Assembly (NCBI RefSeq): GCF_029623755.1
Contig: NZ_CP121106.1
Span: forward strand, 1,933,001 to 1,997,000
From: Altererythrobacter sp. CAU 1644
GTDB taxonomy: Bacteria; Pseudomonadota; Alphaproteobacteria; Sphingomonadales; Sphingomonadaceae
DNA length: 64,000 nucleotides
Direction: 5' to 3'
Within the stretch, counting starts at the first letter, position 1; every line of letters begins with the position of its first letter. Of the stretch, positions 43,751 to 53,240 are shown one piece after another. Under the pieces are notes generated by a model, which worked only from the letters and a program-made list of their open reading frames with translations, was not told where the DNA came from and made no database searches. The position numbers were made by a program, and so were the translations under genes.

Positions 43751-44980
43751 TCACACGCCGACGACGAAGCTGACCGAAGTTGTTGCGCTGCCGCCGACGT
43801 TGAAGGTGGCGTAGTTGCGGGCGCCTTCGACCTGGTAATCGCCGGCATTTCCGGTCACCTGCCGCCAGCTATCGAGCAACATGCGGATCCCGGTGGCACC
43901 TACCGGATGGCCCGAGCCGATGAGCCCGCCCGAGGCGTTGACCGGCAGCCTGCCGCCTAGCGCGATCGTGCCATCCTCGATCGCGCGCCAGCTTTCGCCC
44001 GGCGGGGTAATGCCGAAATGGTCGATCGCCATGTACTCGGTGACCGAGAAGCAATCGTGCACCTCTACCCCGTCGCAGGCATAGACATCAGCCATGCCCG
44101 CGCGGCCCAGCGCGTCCATCATTGCCTTATGCACGAAGGGGAAGACATAGGGCTGGCCTTCGCTGTCATTGACCTTGCGCTGGTACATCAGGGGGGCGGT
44201 GGAGTGGCCCCAACCCTTGATCCGGGGCACTGCTTCCAGAGGTATACCGCGGCGCTTGGCCCAGCCTTCCGCATATTTGCGCGAGGCGAGGAAGATCGCG
44301 GCGGCGCCGTCGGTCACCTGACCGCAGTCGGACTTGCGCAGCCGCCCCTCGATGCGCGGGTTGAGCTCGTCATTCTCACCCAAGTGATCCTCGGTGATCG
44401 CCCAGCCACGCGTCTGCGAATTGGGGTTGCGCTTGCCGTTGGTGAAGTTGTTCTCGGAGATCGCGCGGAGATGGGCGCGGTCGAGACCGTGGCGTTTTTC
44501 GTATTCCTCTTCGACCTTGGAGAACATCCAGGGCCATAGATAGCGCGCCTCATTCGCCTCCTGGCCGACCCAGGCCGCGGCTCCGAGGTGCTCGGCTGCT
44601 GTCTGGCCCGGCACATTGCGCATGAGTTCGATGCCCAGCACGAGCGCAAGGTCGTAGCGGCCCGCCTCGATCTCCGCCGAGGCAGCGAGCAGGGCGATGC
44701 TACCGGAAGCGCAGGCCGCTTCGTGGCGGGAGGCGGGAACGCCGGCGAGGTCGGGATGGACGTGGCCGAAGAAGCCGCCGAGTTGGCCCTGACCGGTAAA
44801 CAACTCTCCAACGAAATTGCCGACATGGGCGGTCTGGACTTCGCGGGGTTCGATCCCGGTGGCAGCGAAACAGGCTTCGGCCACCTCGCGAAACAGCTCG
44901 AACATGCCATTGCCTTCGCGCTCCATATTGCGCGCGAAATCGCTTTGTGCCCCGCCCAGGACGAATACCTCTGCCGTCAT
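43751..44980 (-). CDS. SCP-x/SCP2-type thiolase (lipid-transfer thiolase)
   Basis: A 409-aa protein from the ATG at 44980 with GAGGGAG upstream. The active-site Cys is in HEAACASGSIALLAA. It also has EVHDCFSVTEYMAIDHFG and the His loop NASGGLIGSGHPVGATGI, all characteristic of SCP2-type thiolases that act on branched or bulky 3-oxoacyl-CoAs, as in sterol side-chain degradation. No SCP2 sterol carrier domain is fused. It lies 1 nt after the acyl-CoA ligase and 4 nt before a second thiolase, so the two thiolases may form a complex. Confidence 0.9.
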   Translation of the reverse strand: MTAEVFVLGGAQSDFARNMEREGNGMFELFREVAEACFAATGIEPREVQTAHVGNFVGELFTGQGQLGGFFGHVHPDLAGVPASRHEAACASGSIALLAASAEIEAGRYDLALVLGIELMRNVPGQTAAEHLGAAAWVGQEANEARYLWPWMFSKVEEEYEKRHGLDRAHLRAISENNFTNGKRNPNSQTRGWAITEDHLGENDELNPRIEGRLRKSDCGQVTDGAAAIFLASRKYAEGWAKRRGIPLEAVPRIKGWGHSTAPLMYQRKVNDSEGQPYVFPFVHKAMMDALGRAGMADVYACDGVEVHDCFSVTEYMAIDHFGITPPGESWRAIEDGTIALGGRLPVNASGGLIGSGHPVGATGIRMLLDSWRQVTGNAGDYQVEGARNYATFNVGGSATTSVSFVVGV

Positions 44981-44981
44981 C

Positions 44982-46676
44982 TCAGTCTGCTCCCTCAAGC
45001 ATGGCGAGCGCCATATCGCGCACCTCGCTGCGCATCACCTTGTTGGTCACGTTGCGCGGTAGACTGTCGAACTCGAACAGTCGTTCCGGCAGCTTGAAGA
45101 CAGCGAGGTCCTGCTCGCGCAGGAACCTTGTGATGTCGTCTAGCGTGACCGCAGCACCGCCGCGCGGCACCGCCGCCACGCCGATGCGCTCACCCATGAT
45201 CGGATCCGGGAGAGCGAACACGCAGGCCTCGGCCAGATCGGGATGTCCGCCGAGCAACTGGTCGATCTCCTCGGGCGAAATGTTGACCCCGCCGCGGATA
45301 ATCAAATCCTTGCAGCGCCCGACGAAGCGATAGAACCGGCCGCCGCCGGCGATCTCGAACAGATCGCCCGACTTGTAGAAGCCGTCTTCGGTAAATGCGG
45401 CCTCGGTCTGGTCGGGCGCGTCGTGATAGCTCTCGAACACGGCAGGGCCGCTTATCTGCAATTCACCGGCAACGCCTTCCTCGGTGATCGCCGCGCCACC
45501 TTCCGGCGGGACAAGCCGGGTCTGCGCAATCGGTGCCGCGGCGCCGCCCATCATCGGTTCGAGCACCATCTCGCGGGGAAAATAGCTCGCCCGTTCGAAC
45601 GGGTCGGGGACTGCGTCGGGGCCGGTGACGAGCGACATGCCCTCGTTCGAGCCGAACAGGTTGACCACCATGATGCCAAAGCGGTCCTGGAACCCACGGA
45701 CCATCGCGGGGGCTAGCGGGGCCGAACCCGATCCAATCGTGCGCAGGCTCGAGAGATCGACCTTGGCCAGCAACGCCTCGTCTTGCAGCAACATGTTGAG
45801 GATCGCTGGCGGAGCGATGGTGAACTGCGGGCGTTCCATGGCGATCTGGCCGAGATAGACCTGCGGATCGAAGGGGTGATGCAACACCATGGTGCCGCAC
45901 ACCTTGAGCCAACTCATCGTCACGCCGCCGATGCTCGCCATGTTGATCAGCGGGAAGGGGTTGAGCAACACATCGCCCTCGCGCAGGCCCGAAGGCTGGT
46001 AGGTACCGGGGGCAATCGCGATCCAGTGGTTGTGGCTGCGCGGCACACCCTTGGGCATGCCGGTGGTGCCTGATGTCCAGCAGATCGTGAAGATATCGTC
46101 CGCGTCCACCTTCGTCTTGTCGATGTAATCGCGTAGCAGCTCGGCCTTGGCCTGAGCGTTGGAGAGATCCACCGCATCCTCCGGCGCGTCGGGGCCGAAG
46201 GTCATCAAGGCGACATCGCCGCGCAAAAGTGGACGCGCAACGCCGAGGTGGTCGGCATGGTGCATGTGCGTCCCGCAGACATAGGCCCTGGGTTTCACGA
46301 TGTCGAAGATCGTCGAGAGTTCGTGGCTGCGATACTGGACGGCGACAGGGCTGACGATGGCGCCGATGGTCGCCGCCGCGAAATAGAGCGCAACGAACTC
46401 GCTGATGTTGGGCAGCTGGACGACGATCACGTCGTCCTTGTCGATGCCTGCTGCCAGCAAAGCACCGGCCAGCCGCTCGACTTCGTCCCTCATCTCGGCA
46501 TAGGTCAGACGCGCCGGTTCGCCGAAGGCAATGCTCGCGCGGTTGGGCGCATCGACCAGCGCCAGCCTGTCTGGATGCCTTGTCGCATTGGCGAAGAAGA
46601 GATCGGCTAGGGTCTTGTCACCCCACCATCCGGCTTCGCGGTATGCCCGGCGCTTCGGTTCCGGGGAAACGATCAT
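44982..46676 (-). CDS. AMP-dependent acyl-CoA ligase
   Basis: A 564-aa adenylate-forming enzyme. It has TICWTSGTTGMPKGVPRSHNH (A3/P-loop), LFGSNEGMSL, GFYKSGDLFEI, RFVGRCKDLIIRGGVNISPEEID and the C-terminal Lys region RNVTNKVMRSEV. This layout is typical of cyclohexanecarboxylate/aryl or medium-chain acyl-CoA synthetases. It makes the CoA thioester that the downstream thiolases need. It is the third gene of the minus-strand operon, 1 nt after the cleavage dioxygenase gene. The acid could be the cleavage product of that dioxygenase (inference). Confidence 0.92.
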   Translation of the reverse strand: MIVSPEPKRRAYREAGWWGDKTLADLFFANATRHPDRLALVDAPNRASIAFGEPARLTYAEMRDEVERLAGALLAAGIDKDDVIVVQLPNISEFVALYFAAATIGAIVSPVAVQYRSHELSTIFDIVKPRAYVCGTHMHHADHLGVARPLLRGDVALMTFGPDAPEDAVDLSNAQAKAELLRDYIDKTKVDADDIFTICWTSGTTGMPKGVPRSHNHWIAIAPGTYQPSGLREGDVLLNPFPLINMASIGGVTMSWLKVCGTMVLHHPFDPQVYLGQIAMERPQFTIAPPAILNMLLQDEALLAKVDLSSLRTIGSGSAPLAPAMVRGFQDRFGIMVVNLFGSNEGMSLVTGPDAVPDPFERASYFPREMVLEPMMGGAAAPIAQTRLVPPEGGAAITEEGVAGELQISGPAVFESYHDAPDQTEAAFTEDGFYKSGDLFEIAGGGRFYRFVGRCKDLIIRGGVNISPEEIDQLLGGHPDLAEACVFALPDPIMGERIGVAAVPRGGAAVTLDDITRFLREQDLAVFKLPERLFEFDSLPRNVTNKVMRSEVRDMALAMLEGAD

Positions 46677-46677
46677 C

Positions 46678-48174
46678 CTAGTCCGTCAGCACGGTGTTGG
46701 GGCCCATGCCAATGTCGTCGCCATTGGCCCAAACCGAATGGGTCCCAGAGCAGAAGCGTTCGGGCAGGATGATCCGACACACCGGACCTTCCGAAAAGCG
46801 CTTCGCATCGATCAACACGCATTCAGAGCGGTCATTCTCCATGTCGGCGATGAACGAGACAAGATAGCCATCGTCTTCGTCCTTCGCGCCAATGCGCGGG
46901 GCGAACGGGGTCTCGCTGCCGTACCGTCCGGGGCCGAACGAGATCTCCTCGCTTGTGCCTGCCTCGAGGTCATGCTTCACCAGCCCGGTGAACAGGAACC
47001 AGTAAGGCTCCGGTACCGCCGAATAGGCGTAACGGTATTTTCGTCCGGCGTATTTCTGGTTGAACATGCCGAATTCGAGGATGCGCTCATCGAGCCGCTC
47101 TTCGGTGGTCTCGCCGGACTTGAGGTTGAAGCGCCAGCGATGCAACTTGGGCTTCATGAGGCCCTGGCTGAGATAGGCCATCATCCGCTCAAGGCCGTCG
47201 GGCGCGTCGGGGTGCGACTTGGGCTGCGGCTCTTCCTGGAAATAGCCGTCAAGAATGATCTCGTCGCCTTCCTCCCAGGCGTTGAGCCAGTGGAGGGTAT
47301 AGGTCGGCTCCGCCTCGAACCAGCGTATGTCCTCGGGCTGCCCCATGCGCGGGATAATCCCGAACCGGGTTTTCTGATCGGGGTGAAACTGGACGACATG
47401 CAGATCGCGCTTGAGGAGGTCCGGATCCCAATAGAGCGGCATGTCGTTGACGATCGCGTAATTGCGCGTGAACGCCATGTCATGCGGCAGCCGCGGTCCG
47501 GCGAGCGGGACGGGGATGTAGTGCTTGAGACGGTTATCCGCGCCGACCACGCCGTAGTGCATGTAGGGTGCATGCTTCGAGTAATTGAAGAAAAGGAGCT
47601 CGCCGGTCGCCTCGTCGACCTTGGTGTGTGCCGAGACGCCGTCAAGCGGGACCCAACCCTCGGTGCCAAACTGTTCCAGGGTAAAGGGATCGAGCCGGTA
47701 TCCTTCGCCGCATTGATAGAAGGTCGAAAGAATCTTGCCCGCGTGGATCACGACGTCCGTCGACGAGGAATCCTTGAGCCACTCCTGTGCACCCCATCCG
47801 GGCCGGGTCGACTTGTGCGGCGGTTCCATAAGCCCGGCCCAAAGAGCTCGCCCGGCTTCCTGCTCGGCCTGGAACCCCTTGGTGCGGACGAAACGGCTGC
47901 GATAACTCGCGCGGCCGCCCTTGAAGCTGATCGAATGGATGAAGCCATCGCCGTCGAACGGGTGGTAGCGGCCGATGGGTTCGTGCACCGGAACCTCGCC
48001 GGTTCGGACATAAACGCCGTCAATATCGTCCGGGATGGTCCCGATCACCTCGGCGTCTTCATTATCGAAGATCGCGTTCCATTCATTGAATGTGGGCCGC
48101 CATGCGCCCTGCATGTAGGGATGATCGGTGTTCTTGAGCGTCGAGCGCACCTTTCCCACGAGTTCGATTGTCAT
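46678..48174 (-). CDS. carotenoid/stilbene cleavage dioxygenase family enzyme
   Basis: A 498-aa protein of the CCO family. YHPFDGDGFIHS near residue 70 is the family signature, and the four iron His sites are visible in VSAHTKVDEA, LPHDMAFTRN, TLHWLNAWEE and SGTHSVWANG. Nearby acidic residues complete the second sphere. The seven-blade propeller enzyme cleaves C=C bonds of carotenoids, apocarotenoids, stilbenes or isoeugenol-type alkenes with O2. It has no signal peptide, so it is cytoplasmic. It is followed by an acyl-CoA ligase and two thiolases, which suggests that one cleavage product is activated and beta-oxidised. Confidence 0.92.
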   Translation of the reverse strand: MTIELVGKVRSTLKNTDHPYMQGAWRPTFNEWNAIFDNEDAEVIGTIPDDIDGVYVRTGEVPVHEPIGRYHPFDGDGFIHSISFKGGRASYRSRFVRTKGFQAEQEAGRALWAGLMEPPHKSTRPGWGAQEWLKDSSSTDVVIHAGKILSTFYQCGEGYRLDPFTLEQFGTEGWVPLDGVSAHTKVDEATGELLFFNYSKHAPYMHYGVVGADNRLKHYIPVPLAGPRLPHDMAFTRNYAIVNDMPLYWDPDLLKRDLHVVQFHPDQKTRFGIIPRMGQPEDIRWFEAEPTYTLHWLNAWEEGDEIILDGYFQEEPQPKSHPDAPDGLERMMAYLSQGLMKPKLHRWRFNLKSGETTEERLDERILEFGMFNQKYAGRKYRYAYSAVPEPYWFLFTGLVKHDLEAGTSEEISFGPGRYGSETPFAPRIGAKDEDDGYLVSFIADMENDRSECVLIDAKRFSEGPVCRIILPERFCSGTHSVWANGDDIGMGPNTVLTD

Positions 48175-48178
48175 CGTT

Positions 48179-49126
48179 TCACTCCTTCGCCTCTAAGCGC
48201 GGAAGATTGCATGCCGCATCGTATTCCTGTTTGAGTCTGGCAACAACCTGCGCCACCGGCTCAACGGCATTCACCGCTCCGACCCCTTGACCGGCAGACC
48301 AAACGTTTTTCCAGGCCTTGGCGTCGTCCTGCGCGTTCTCGAAATTCGGCTTCTTGTCCTCAGGCATGTTATCGGGATCATAGCCTGCGGCAAGGAGGCT
48401 GGTCCTCATCCAGTTGGCCGTAACCCCGGTGATACCCTTGCTTGGGACGATATCCTCGGCTCCCGCGGCAACCACCATCTGCTTGTAGGAGTCTGTCGCA
48501 AGACTTTCCTCCGCTGCGATCAGCGCCGTGCCGACATAGGCAAGGTCGGCGCCCAATACTTCGGCCGCCCGGATTGCGCTGCCGCTTGATATGGCCCCGC
48601 CAAGGACGATCGGCCCATCCCAGAACCGGCGGACTTCCTCGACGAAAGCGAATCCGGCGGTCATCCCGGTATGCCCACCAGCGCCTGCCGCCACGAGGAC
48701 CAGGCCGTCGACCCCTGCCGCTGCCGCTTTTCGCGCAAAGGCGACGGAGTTGACGTCCGCGAATACTACGCCGCCATATCCATGGACGGCATCGACGACG
48801 CGGGCGGGGCTGCCCAAAGCGGTGATCACCAGTGGCGCCTCGTATCTGACGACGGCTGCGAGGTCCGCGGCCAGGCGTTCGTTCGAAGGGTGCACTACCA
48901 GGTTTGCCGCCCAGGCTGCGGCATTGGGGCTTTCGGCAAGCGCGCCAGTTATCGCTTGAAGCCAGTCCTCAAGATCCGCGCTTGTTCGCGCATTGGGCGT
49001 GGGGAAGGCACCGATCATGCCCGCACGGCACGCGGCTACGATCATTTCCGGCCCGGAGACGAGAAACATGGGAGCCGCGATGGCTGGAATCGCCAAGTTA
49101 CGCTTCAGGGGCGCCGGAATTGCCAT
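48179..49126 (-). CDS. nitronate monooxygenase-like FMN oxidoreductase
   Basis: A 315-aa TIM-barrel flavoprotein from the ATG at 49126 (GGAGAAGA upstream); the frame extends to 49201 but covers the promoter. It has IAAPMFLVSGPEMI, VAAGAGGHTGMTAG, the loop IVLGGAISSGSAIRAAEVLGADLAYVGTALIAAEES and a C-terminal INAVEPVAQVV. It belongs to the NMO/2-nitropropane dioxygenase/enoyl reductase FabK-like family, and its true substrate may be an enoyl or nitronate compound. It is the first gene of the minus-strand operon. It is divergent from a TonB receptor gene across direct repeats. Confidence 0.88.
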   Translation of the reverse strand: MAIPAPLKRNLAIPAIAAPMFLVSGPEMIVAACRAGMIGAFPTPNARTSADLEDWLQAITGALAESPNAAAWAANLVVHPSNERLAADLAAVVRYEAPLVITALGSPARVVDAVHGYGGVVFADVNSVAFARKAAAAGVDGLVLVAAGAGGHTGMTAGFAFVEEVRRFWDGPIVLGGAISSGSAIRAAEVLGADLAYVGTALIAAEESLATDSYKQMVVAAGAEDIVPSKGITGVTANWMRTSLLAAGYDPDNMPEDKKPNFENAQDDAKAWKNVWSAGQGVGAVNAVEPVAQVVARLKQEYDAACNLPRLEAKE

Positions 49127-49158
49127 TCTTCTCCAATCGAAACGCGGTGGGAAATCAT

Positions 49159-49189
49159 ACTTGCATAAACAGACTGACTTGCATAAACA
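49159..49189. repeat. two direct repeats ACTTGCATAAACA in the divergent promoter region
   Basis: ACTTGCATAAACA occurs at 49159-49171 and 49177-49189, 18 bp apart from start to start. An inverted ATGCAA at 49203-49208 adds a third copy of the TTGCAT core. The set lies in the spacer between two divergent operons, so a shared regulator is likely. On the minus strand, TTGCAT (49208-49203) and TATGCA 17 bp later also fit a -35/-10 pair. Confidence 0.6.
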
Positions 49190-49260
49190 TACTTTATTCA
49201 TGATGCAAGCTGCGTAATCGATCCACTTTGGCGCGTCGTGAACTAGGGGAGGAATTTACC

Positions 49261-51551
49261 ATGAGGAATTCGATCAAGTTGCTCGCCTGCACGATACTGG
49301 CTGCCCCGCAGATCGCATGGGCGCAGGACGAGCAGGTCGAGGACGAGGGCGGCCTGAACGTCATCATCGTCACCGCGCAGAAGCGCGAACAGGGCCTTTC
49401 CGACGTTCCGATCTCCATCTCCGCCGTCTCGGGCGAGGCGATCGAATCTTACGGTCAGACCAATCTTGAATCCGTCTCTTCCTCGATTCCCAACCTCAAG
49501 ATCACCCAAACCGCCATCGCCAACCGGATCGCGATTCGCGGCATCGCATCGGGCGACAACAAGGGCTTCGAGCAATCGGTCGCCATGTTCGTCGACGGCA
49601 TCTACTACGGTCGCGACCAGCTCAGCCGAATGCCGTTGGTAGACCTGCAACGGATCGAGGTTCTGCGCGGGCCGCAGCCGACGCTGTTCGGCAAGAATGC
49701 TATTGCCGGCGCAGTGAACGTCGTGAGCCGTCGGCCGACGAGCGACTTCGAAGGCTCCCTCAGCGCGAGCTACGAATTCGAGCACGAGGAAGCGCGAGTA
49801 ACGGGCGTAGTCTCTGGCCCGATCTCGGAAAGCGTCGGGGCGCGCGTCGTGGGCTACTACCGCGACATGGACGGTTACTTCTACAACACCCGGCAGGATC
49901 GCAACGAGCCCAATGTCCGCGAAGCTTTCGTGCGCGGCATCCTGGCATTCGAAGGCAATGGCCCGCTTTCTGCGGACCTGAAGCTCGAATACGCGGACTT
50001 CAAGACCAAGGGACAGCCGCGCGAAGCTTTTGGCCGGTCGGGACCTACAGTGCGATCTTTGCCGGTCCGCTGTTAGTCGAAACCGACGAGGATTATGTCC
50101 GTGCCGACGGCGGATATGAAAGCCGCAACAAGATCTTCAACGCCGTTCTCAACGCAAATTTGGAGCTGGGCGATCACACGCTCACATCGGTCACAGGCTA
50201 TCTCGACTACGATGTCGAGGAAACGATCGACGTCGATTTTACCAACCTGCCATTGCTGGACGGCACCGCGCAGTCGGAGGATTACCGCCAGATTTCGCAG
50301 GAGTTGCGGATCGCCTCGCCCGGCGATGCGGCATTCAACTACATTGCCGGCGTCTACTACCAGAACACCAAGCTGGGCGTGACCGATCACGTCCAGTTCA
50401 ACCCGTTCTTCTTTGCGACGCCATTCCGGGCGCTGGGCGATACCGCCAACGACCGCGTCTACTCGCAGAAGTCCGACCTGATCTCGGTCTTCGCCCAGGG
50501 AGAGTATTCGCTGACGGATGCCTTGCGCATCACGCTGGGTGCGCGTTTCAACCATGAGAGCAAGACCGGTAGCCGCGCGCTGGCGATCAACCGCGGGCCG
50601 CTCAGCCTTGGTGCCGTTCCGGCCATCATCGATCCGGTCGTGATCGGCACATTCCGCGCGCTCAATATCGAGGCGCACAGCATCTCGGGCAAGCTGAGCG
50701 AGGATTCGTTCAACCCGATGGCCAATATCCAATACGACGTCACCGACGATTTGATGTTCTATGCGTCCTTTGCGCGCGGCTCGAAGGCGGGCGGTTTCGA
50801 TATTCGCGGCAACTCGCTGCCCACTTCGACGACTGTCAGGACGCCAGGGGCTTTCAAGTTCGGGGACGAGCGGGCCGATAATTTCGAAGTGGGGCTCAAG
50901 TACCAGACCCGCGAGCTTGCGATAAACGTCTCCGCCTATCGCACGAAGTACAGCGATCTGCAGACGAACGTGTTCGACGGCGTGCTGAGCTTCAACGTCA
51001 AGAACGCATCGGGCGCGAAGACCCAGGGTGTCGAAGCGGACATGCGCTGGGCGGTGGACGAACATTTCACCTTCAGCGCCGCCGTCGCCTATCTCGACTT
51101 CGAGTTCACCAACTTCCCCCAAGGCCAGTGCTTCTTCCAGCAAGTGCCCGACAATGGGACCTTCTGCAGTTACACCGGCAAGCGCAACACGCTGACGCCC
51201 GAATGGTCAGGCAACCTCAACGGCGACTTCAGCCACGAAGTCGGCAGCAATCTGAAGTTCGGCGTGAACCTGAACGCGGACTTCTCCAGCAGCTATATCG
51301 CTGCCGCCAATCTCGATCCGCGCACGCGCCAGGACGGCTACGTCAAGATCGGTGCGAGGGTCTCGCTCGGCCACATCGATGACAACTGGACCGTCGCGCT
51401 GGTCGGGCGCAACCTGACCAATGAGCGGATCATGCAGACGGCCGGTGCCTTGCCACTGGCGACCACCTTCACCGGTGGCACCGGAATCGCCTACAACGCG
51501 ATTTATGATCGGCCACGCAACATCGCGCTGCAGTTCGACGTGAAATTCTAG
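49261..51551 (+). pseudogene. TonB-dependent receptor with a single-base frameshift
   Basis: From the ATG at 49261 (GGGAGGAATT upstream) it reads a signal peptide ending IAWAQ, a plug with IIVTAQKREQG and RIEVLRGPQPTLFGKNAIAGAVNVVSRRP, and the first barrel strands to about 50036. The next frame then takes over with TYSAIFAGPLLVETDEDYV and runs to the stop at 51551, ending NIALQFDVKF. The observed GGCCGGTCGGGACC would read through if one more G were present (Gly-Arg-Val-Gly-Thr). About 775 codons when restored. It is first in the catabolic cluster and directly precedes the esterase gene. It may be a real strain mutation or a sequencing error. Confidence 0.87.
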
Positions 51552-51554
51552 CCA

Positions 51555-53126
51555 GTGAGGGCCACCCTCTCTTCGCTGTTTGTCGGAACACTGCTGCTGG
51601 TCTGTTCCCCCTCGCGAGCTCAGGCCGAGCAGCGTTCCGATAGTCCGGTAATGCAGGCAGAGCTGCCTGAAGGGGATTGCCAGTCTCTGCCGTCGCGTCT
51701 GGGGGCGGGCTACGTCGAGAAAATCGAGGCCAGCACGGTCGAGGCTGGGGAAGGTTCTCCCGCCTACTGCCGAGTGACGGGAGTTGTGCTTCCGAGCATC
51801 GGCTTCGAGATGCGGCTGCCGATCAGAGGCTGGAACGGCAAGTTCTACCAGGCTGGTTGCGGGGGGTTCTGTGGGCAGGTGCTGCCCGACGCCAATGGCT
51901 ACTCGAACGGGATCGGAGTAGCGGTCAGGCGGGGATACGCGGCTATCGTCACCGACAGCGGTCATACCGGCTCGTCACCCGGCGACGCGACCTGGGCCGT
52001 CGACCAGGAGGCCGTCGAGCTTTTCGCCCATCGCTGGGTTCCGCTGGCCTATTCAGCCGGTCACACTATTGCGAAGAAGTTCTACGGTGATGCCCCGCGC
52101 CTAAGTTACTTTTCGGGCTGTTCGAATGGCGGGCGGGTGGCGCTGATCGCGGCGCAAAGATATCCAAGGCTGTTCAACGGCATCATCAGCGGATGTCCTG
52201 TCCTCGATCTGACGGGATCGGGTGGAATTTTCGGCGCCTGGAAACTTCAGACGAACCGAGACTCCACCGCGCCGGTGCTCGGCAGCGCATTCAACCGGAA
52301 GCTCTCTTTCCTGGCTGAACAGGTGAGGATGCAGTGTGACGCCCGGGATGGCCGGAGCGACGGACTGATCTCGCAGCTTGGTTGCCCAGTCGACGTAGCA
52401 GCCATACCGGGCTGCGCAAGCGCCGCTGACGGAGATACGTCCAGCCAGTGTCTTACCGCCGAAGAGAAGCGTGTGGTCGCGCAATGGTTTGGTGGTCCAG
52501 CCGACAGTAGCGGGCGGCAATTGTTCGGAGGCATGCCGCCCGGTAGCGAGTTCTATTGGACGATCTGGTATTTGCAGGATCCATCACAAGCGATCGGTAC
52601 GCAACTCGCCGAGGGCTTCACGCGTTACCTCGCATTCAGCGAGAAGGACCCCAGCTACTCTGCGGCGTCCTTCGATTTTGACGCGGATCCCGCGCGCATG
52701 ACGGCGAGCGCCAGCCTGCTGAATGCGACCGATCCAGACATCTCGGAGTTTCGCGACAACGGGGGCAAGCTGCTCCTCTGGCACGGCATGGCAGACGCTC
52801 TGGTCGTGCCTTCCCAATCGGTCGACTACTATCAATGGGTGCTCGAACGCATGGGCGGCCCGCAACAGGTCCAGAGTTTCTTCCGCCTGTTCCTCGCTCC
52901 TGGCCTGGGCCATTGTTGGGAGGCGCCGTCGCCCACCGCTCCTGAAGATTTCGATCCCTTGACCGCTATCGAGGAATGGGTGGAACAGGGGCAAGCGCCT
53001 GACGTGCTGGTTGCGCGTAGTTCCGCGCGGCAAGGCGATCTTGCAGTCAGCGAAATCCACTATCGCCCATATCGGGCTGGCCCCAATGTGCTCGATGGCG
53101 CGCAGTTTGACGGTCCGGATCAATGA
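51555..53126 (+). CDS. tannase/feruloyl esterase family hydrolase
   Basis: A 523-aa protein from a GTG at 51555, 3 nt after the receptor stop. A signal peptide of about 24 residues (ending SRAQA) sends it to the periplasm. The nucleophile motif SYFSGCSNGGR has the CSxG form with the Cys that pairs with a second Cys near the catalytic His in tannase-family enzymes. WHGMADALVVP supplies the Asp and APGLGHCW the His with its Cys. It cleaves hydroxycinnamate, gallate or related aromatic esters. Position after a TonB receptor fits uptake followed by ester hydrolysis. Confidence 0.88.
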   Translation: MRATLSSLFVGTLLLVCSPSRAQAEQRSDSPVMQAELPEGDCQSLPSRLGAGYVEKIEASTVEAGEGSPAYCRVTGVVLPSIGFEMRLPIRGWNGKFYQAGCGGFCGQVLPDANGYSNGIGVAVRRGYAAIVTDSGHTGSSPGDATWAVDQEAVELFAHRWVPLAYSAGHTIAKKFYGDAPRLSYFSGCSNGGRVALIAAQRYPRLFNGIISGCPVLDLTGSGGIFGAWKLQTNRDSTAPVLGSAFNRKLSFLAEQVRMQCDARDGRSDGLISQLGCPVDVAAIPGCASAADGDTSSQCLTAEEKRVVAQWFGGPADSSGRQLFGGMPPGSEFYWTIWYLQDPSQAIGTQLAEGFTRYLAFSEKDPSYSAASFDFDADPARMTASASLLNATDPDISEFRDNGGKLLLWHGMADALVVPSQSVDYYQWVLERMGGPQQVQSFFRLFLAPGLGHCWEAPSPTAPEDFDPLTAIEEWVEQGQAPDVLVARSSARQGDLAVSEIHYRPYRAGPNVLDGAQFDGPDQ

Positions 53127-53240
53127 CACCATACCTTGAACAGAGATGAAGCGGCCGAACGAAACTATTGCTGACAAGGCGGGCTGGAAAACCTCGACCC
53201 GCTCCCCTCGTGTCTCGGTCCACAGCCGAGGCTTCGGTTC

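Noticed and set aside
44245..44252. A second GGTATACC resembling the GntR operator, inside the SCP-x thiolase gene
   Set aside because: The flanks do not match (no TTT/AAA arms) and it lies in coding sequence, so it is likely chance.
46531..48234. 567-codon plus-strand frame opposite the cleavage dioxygenase
   Set aside because: The four-His cleavage-dioxygenase frame on the minus strand is unmistakable, and the plus frame is its complement.
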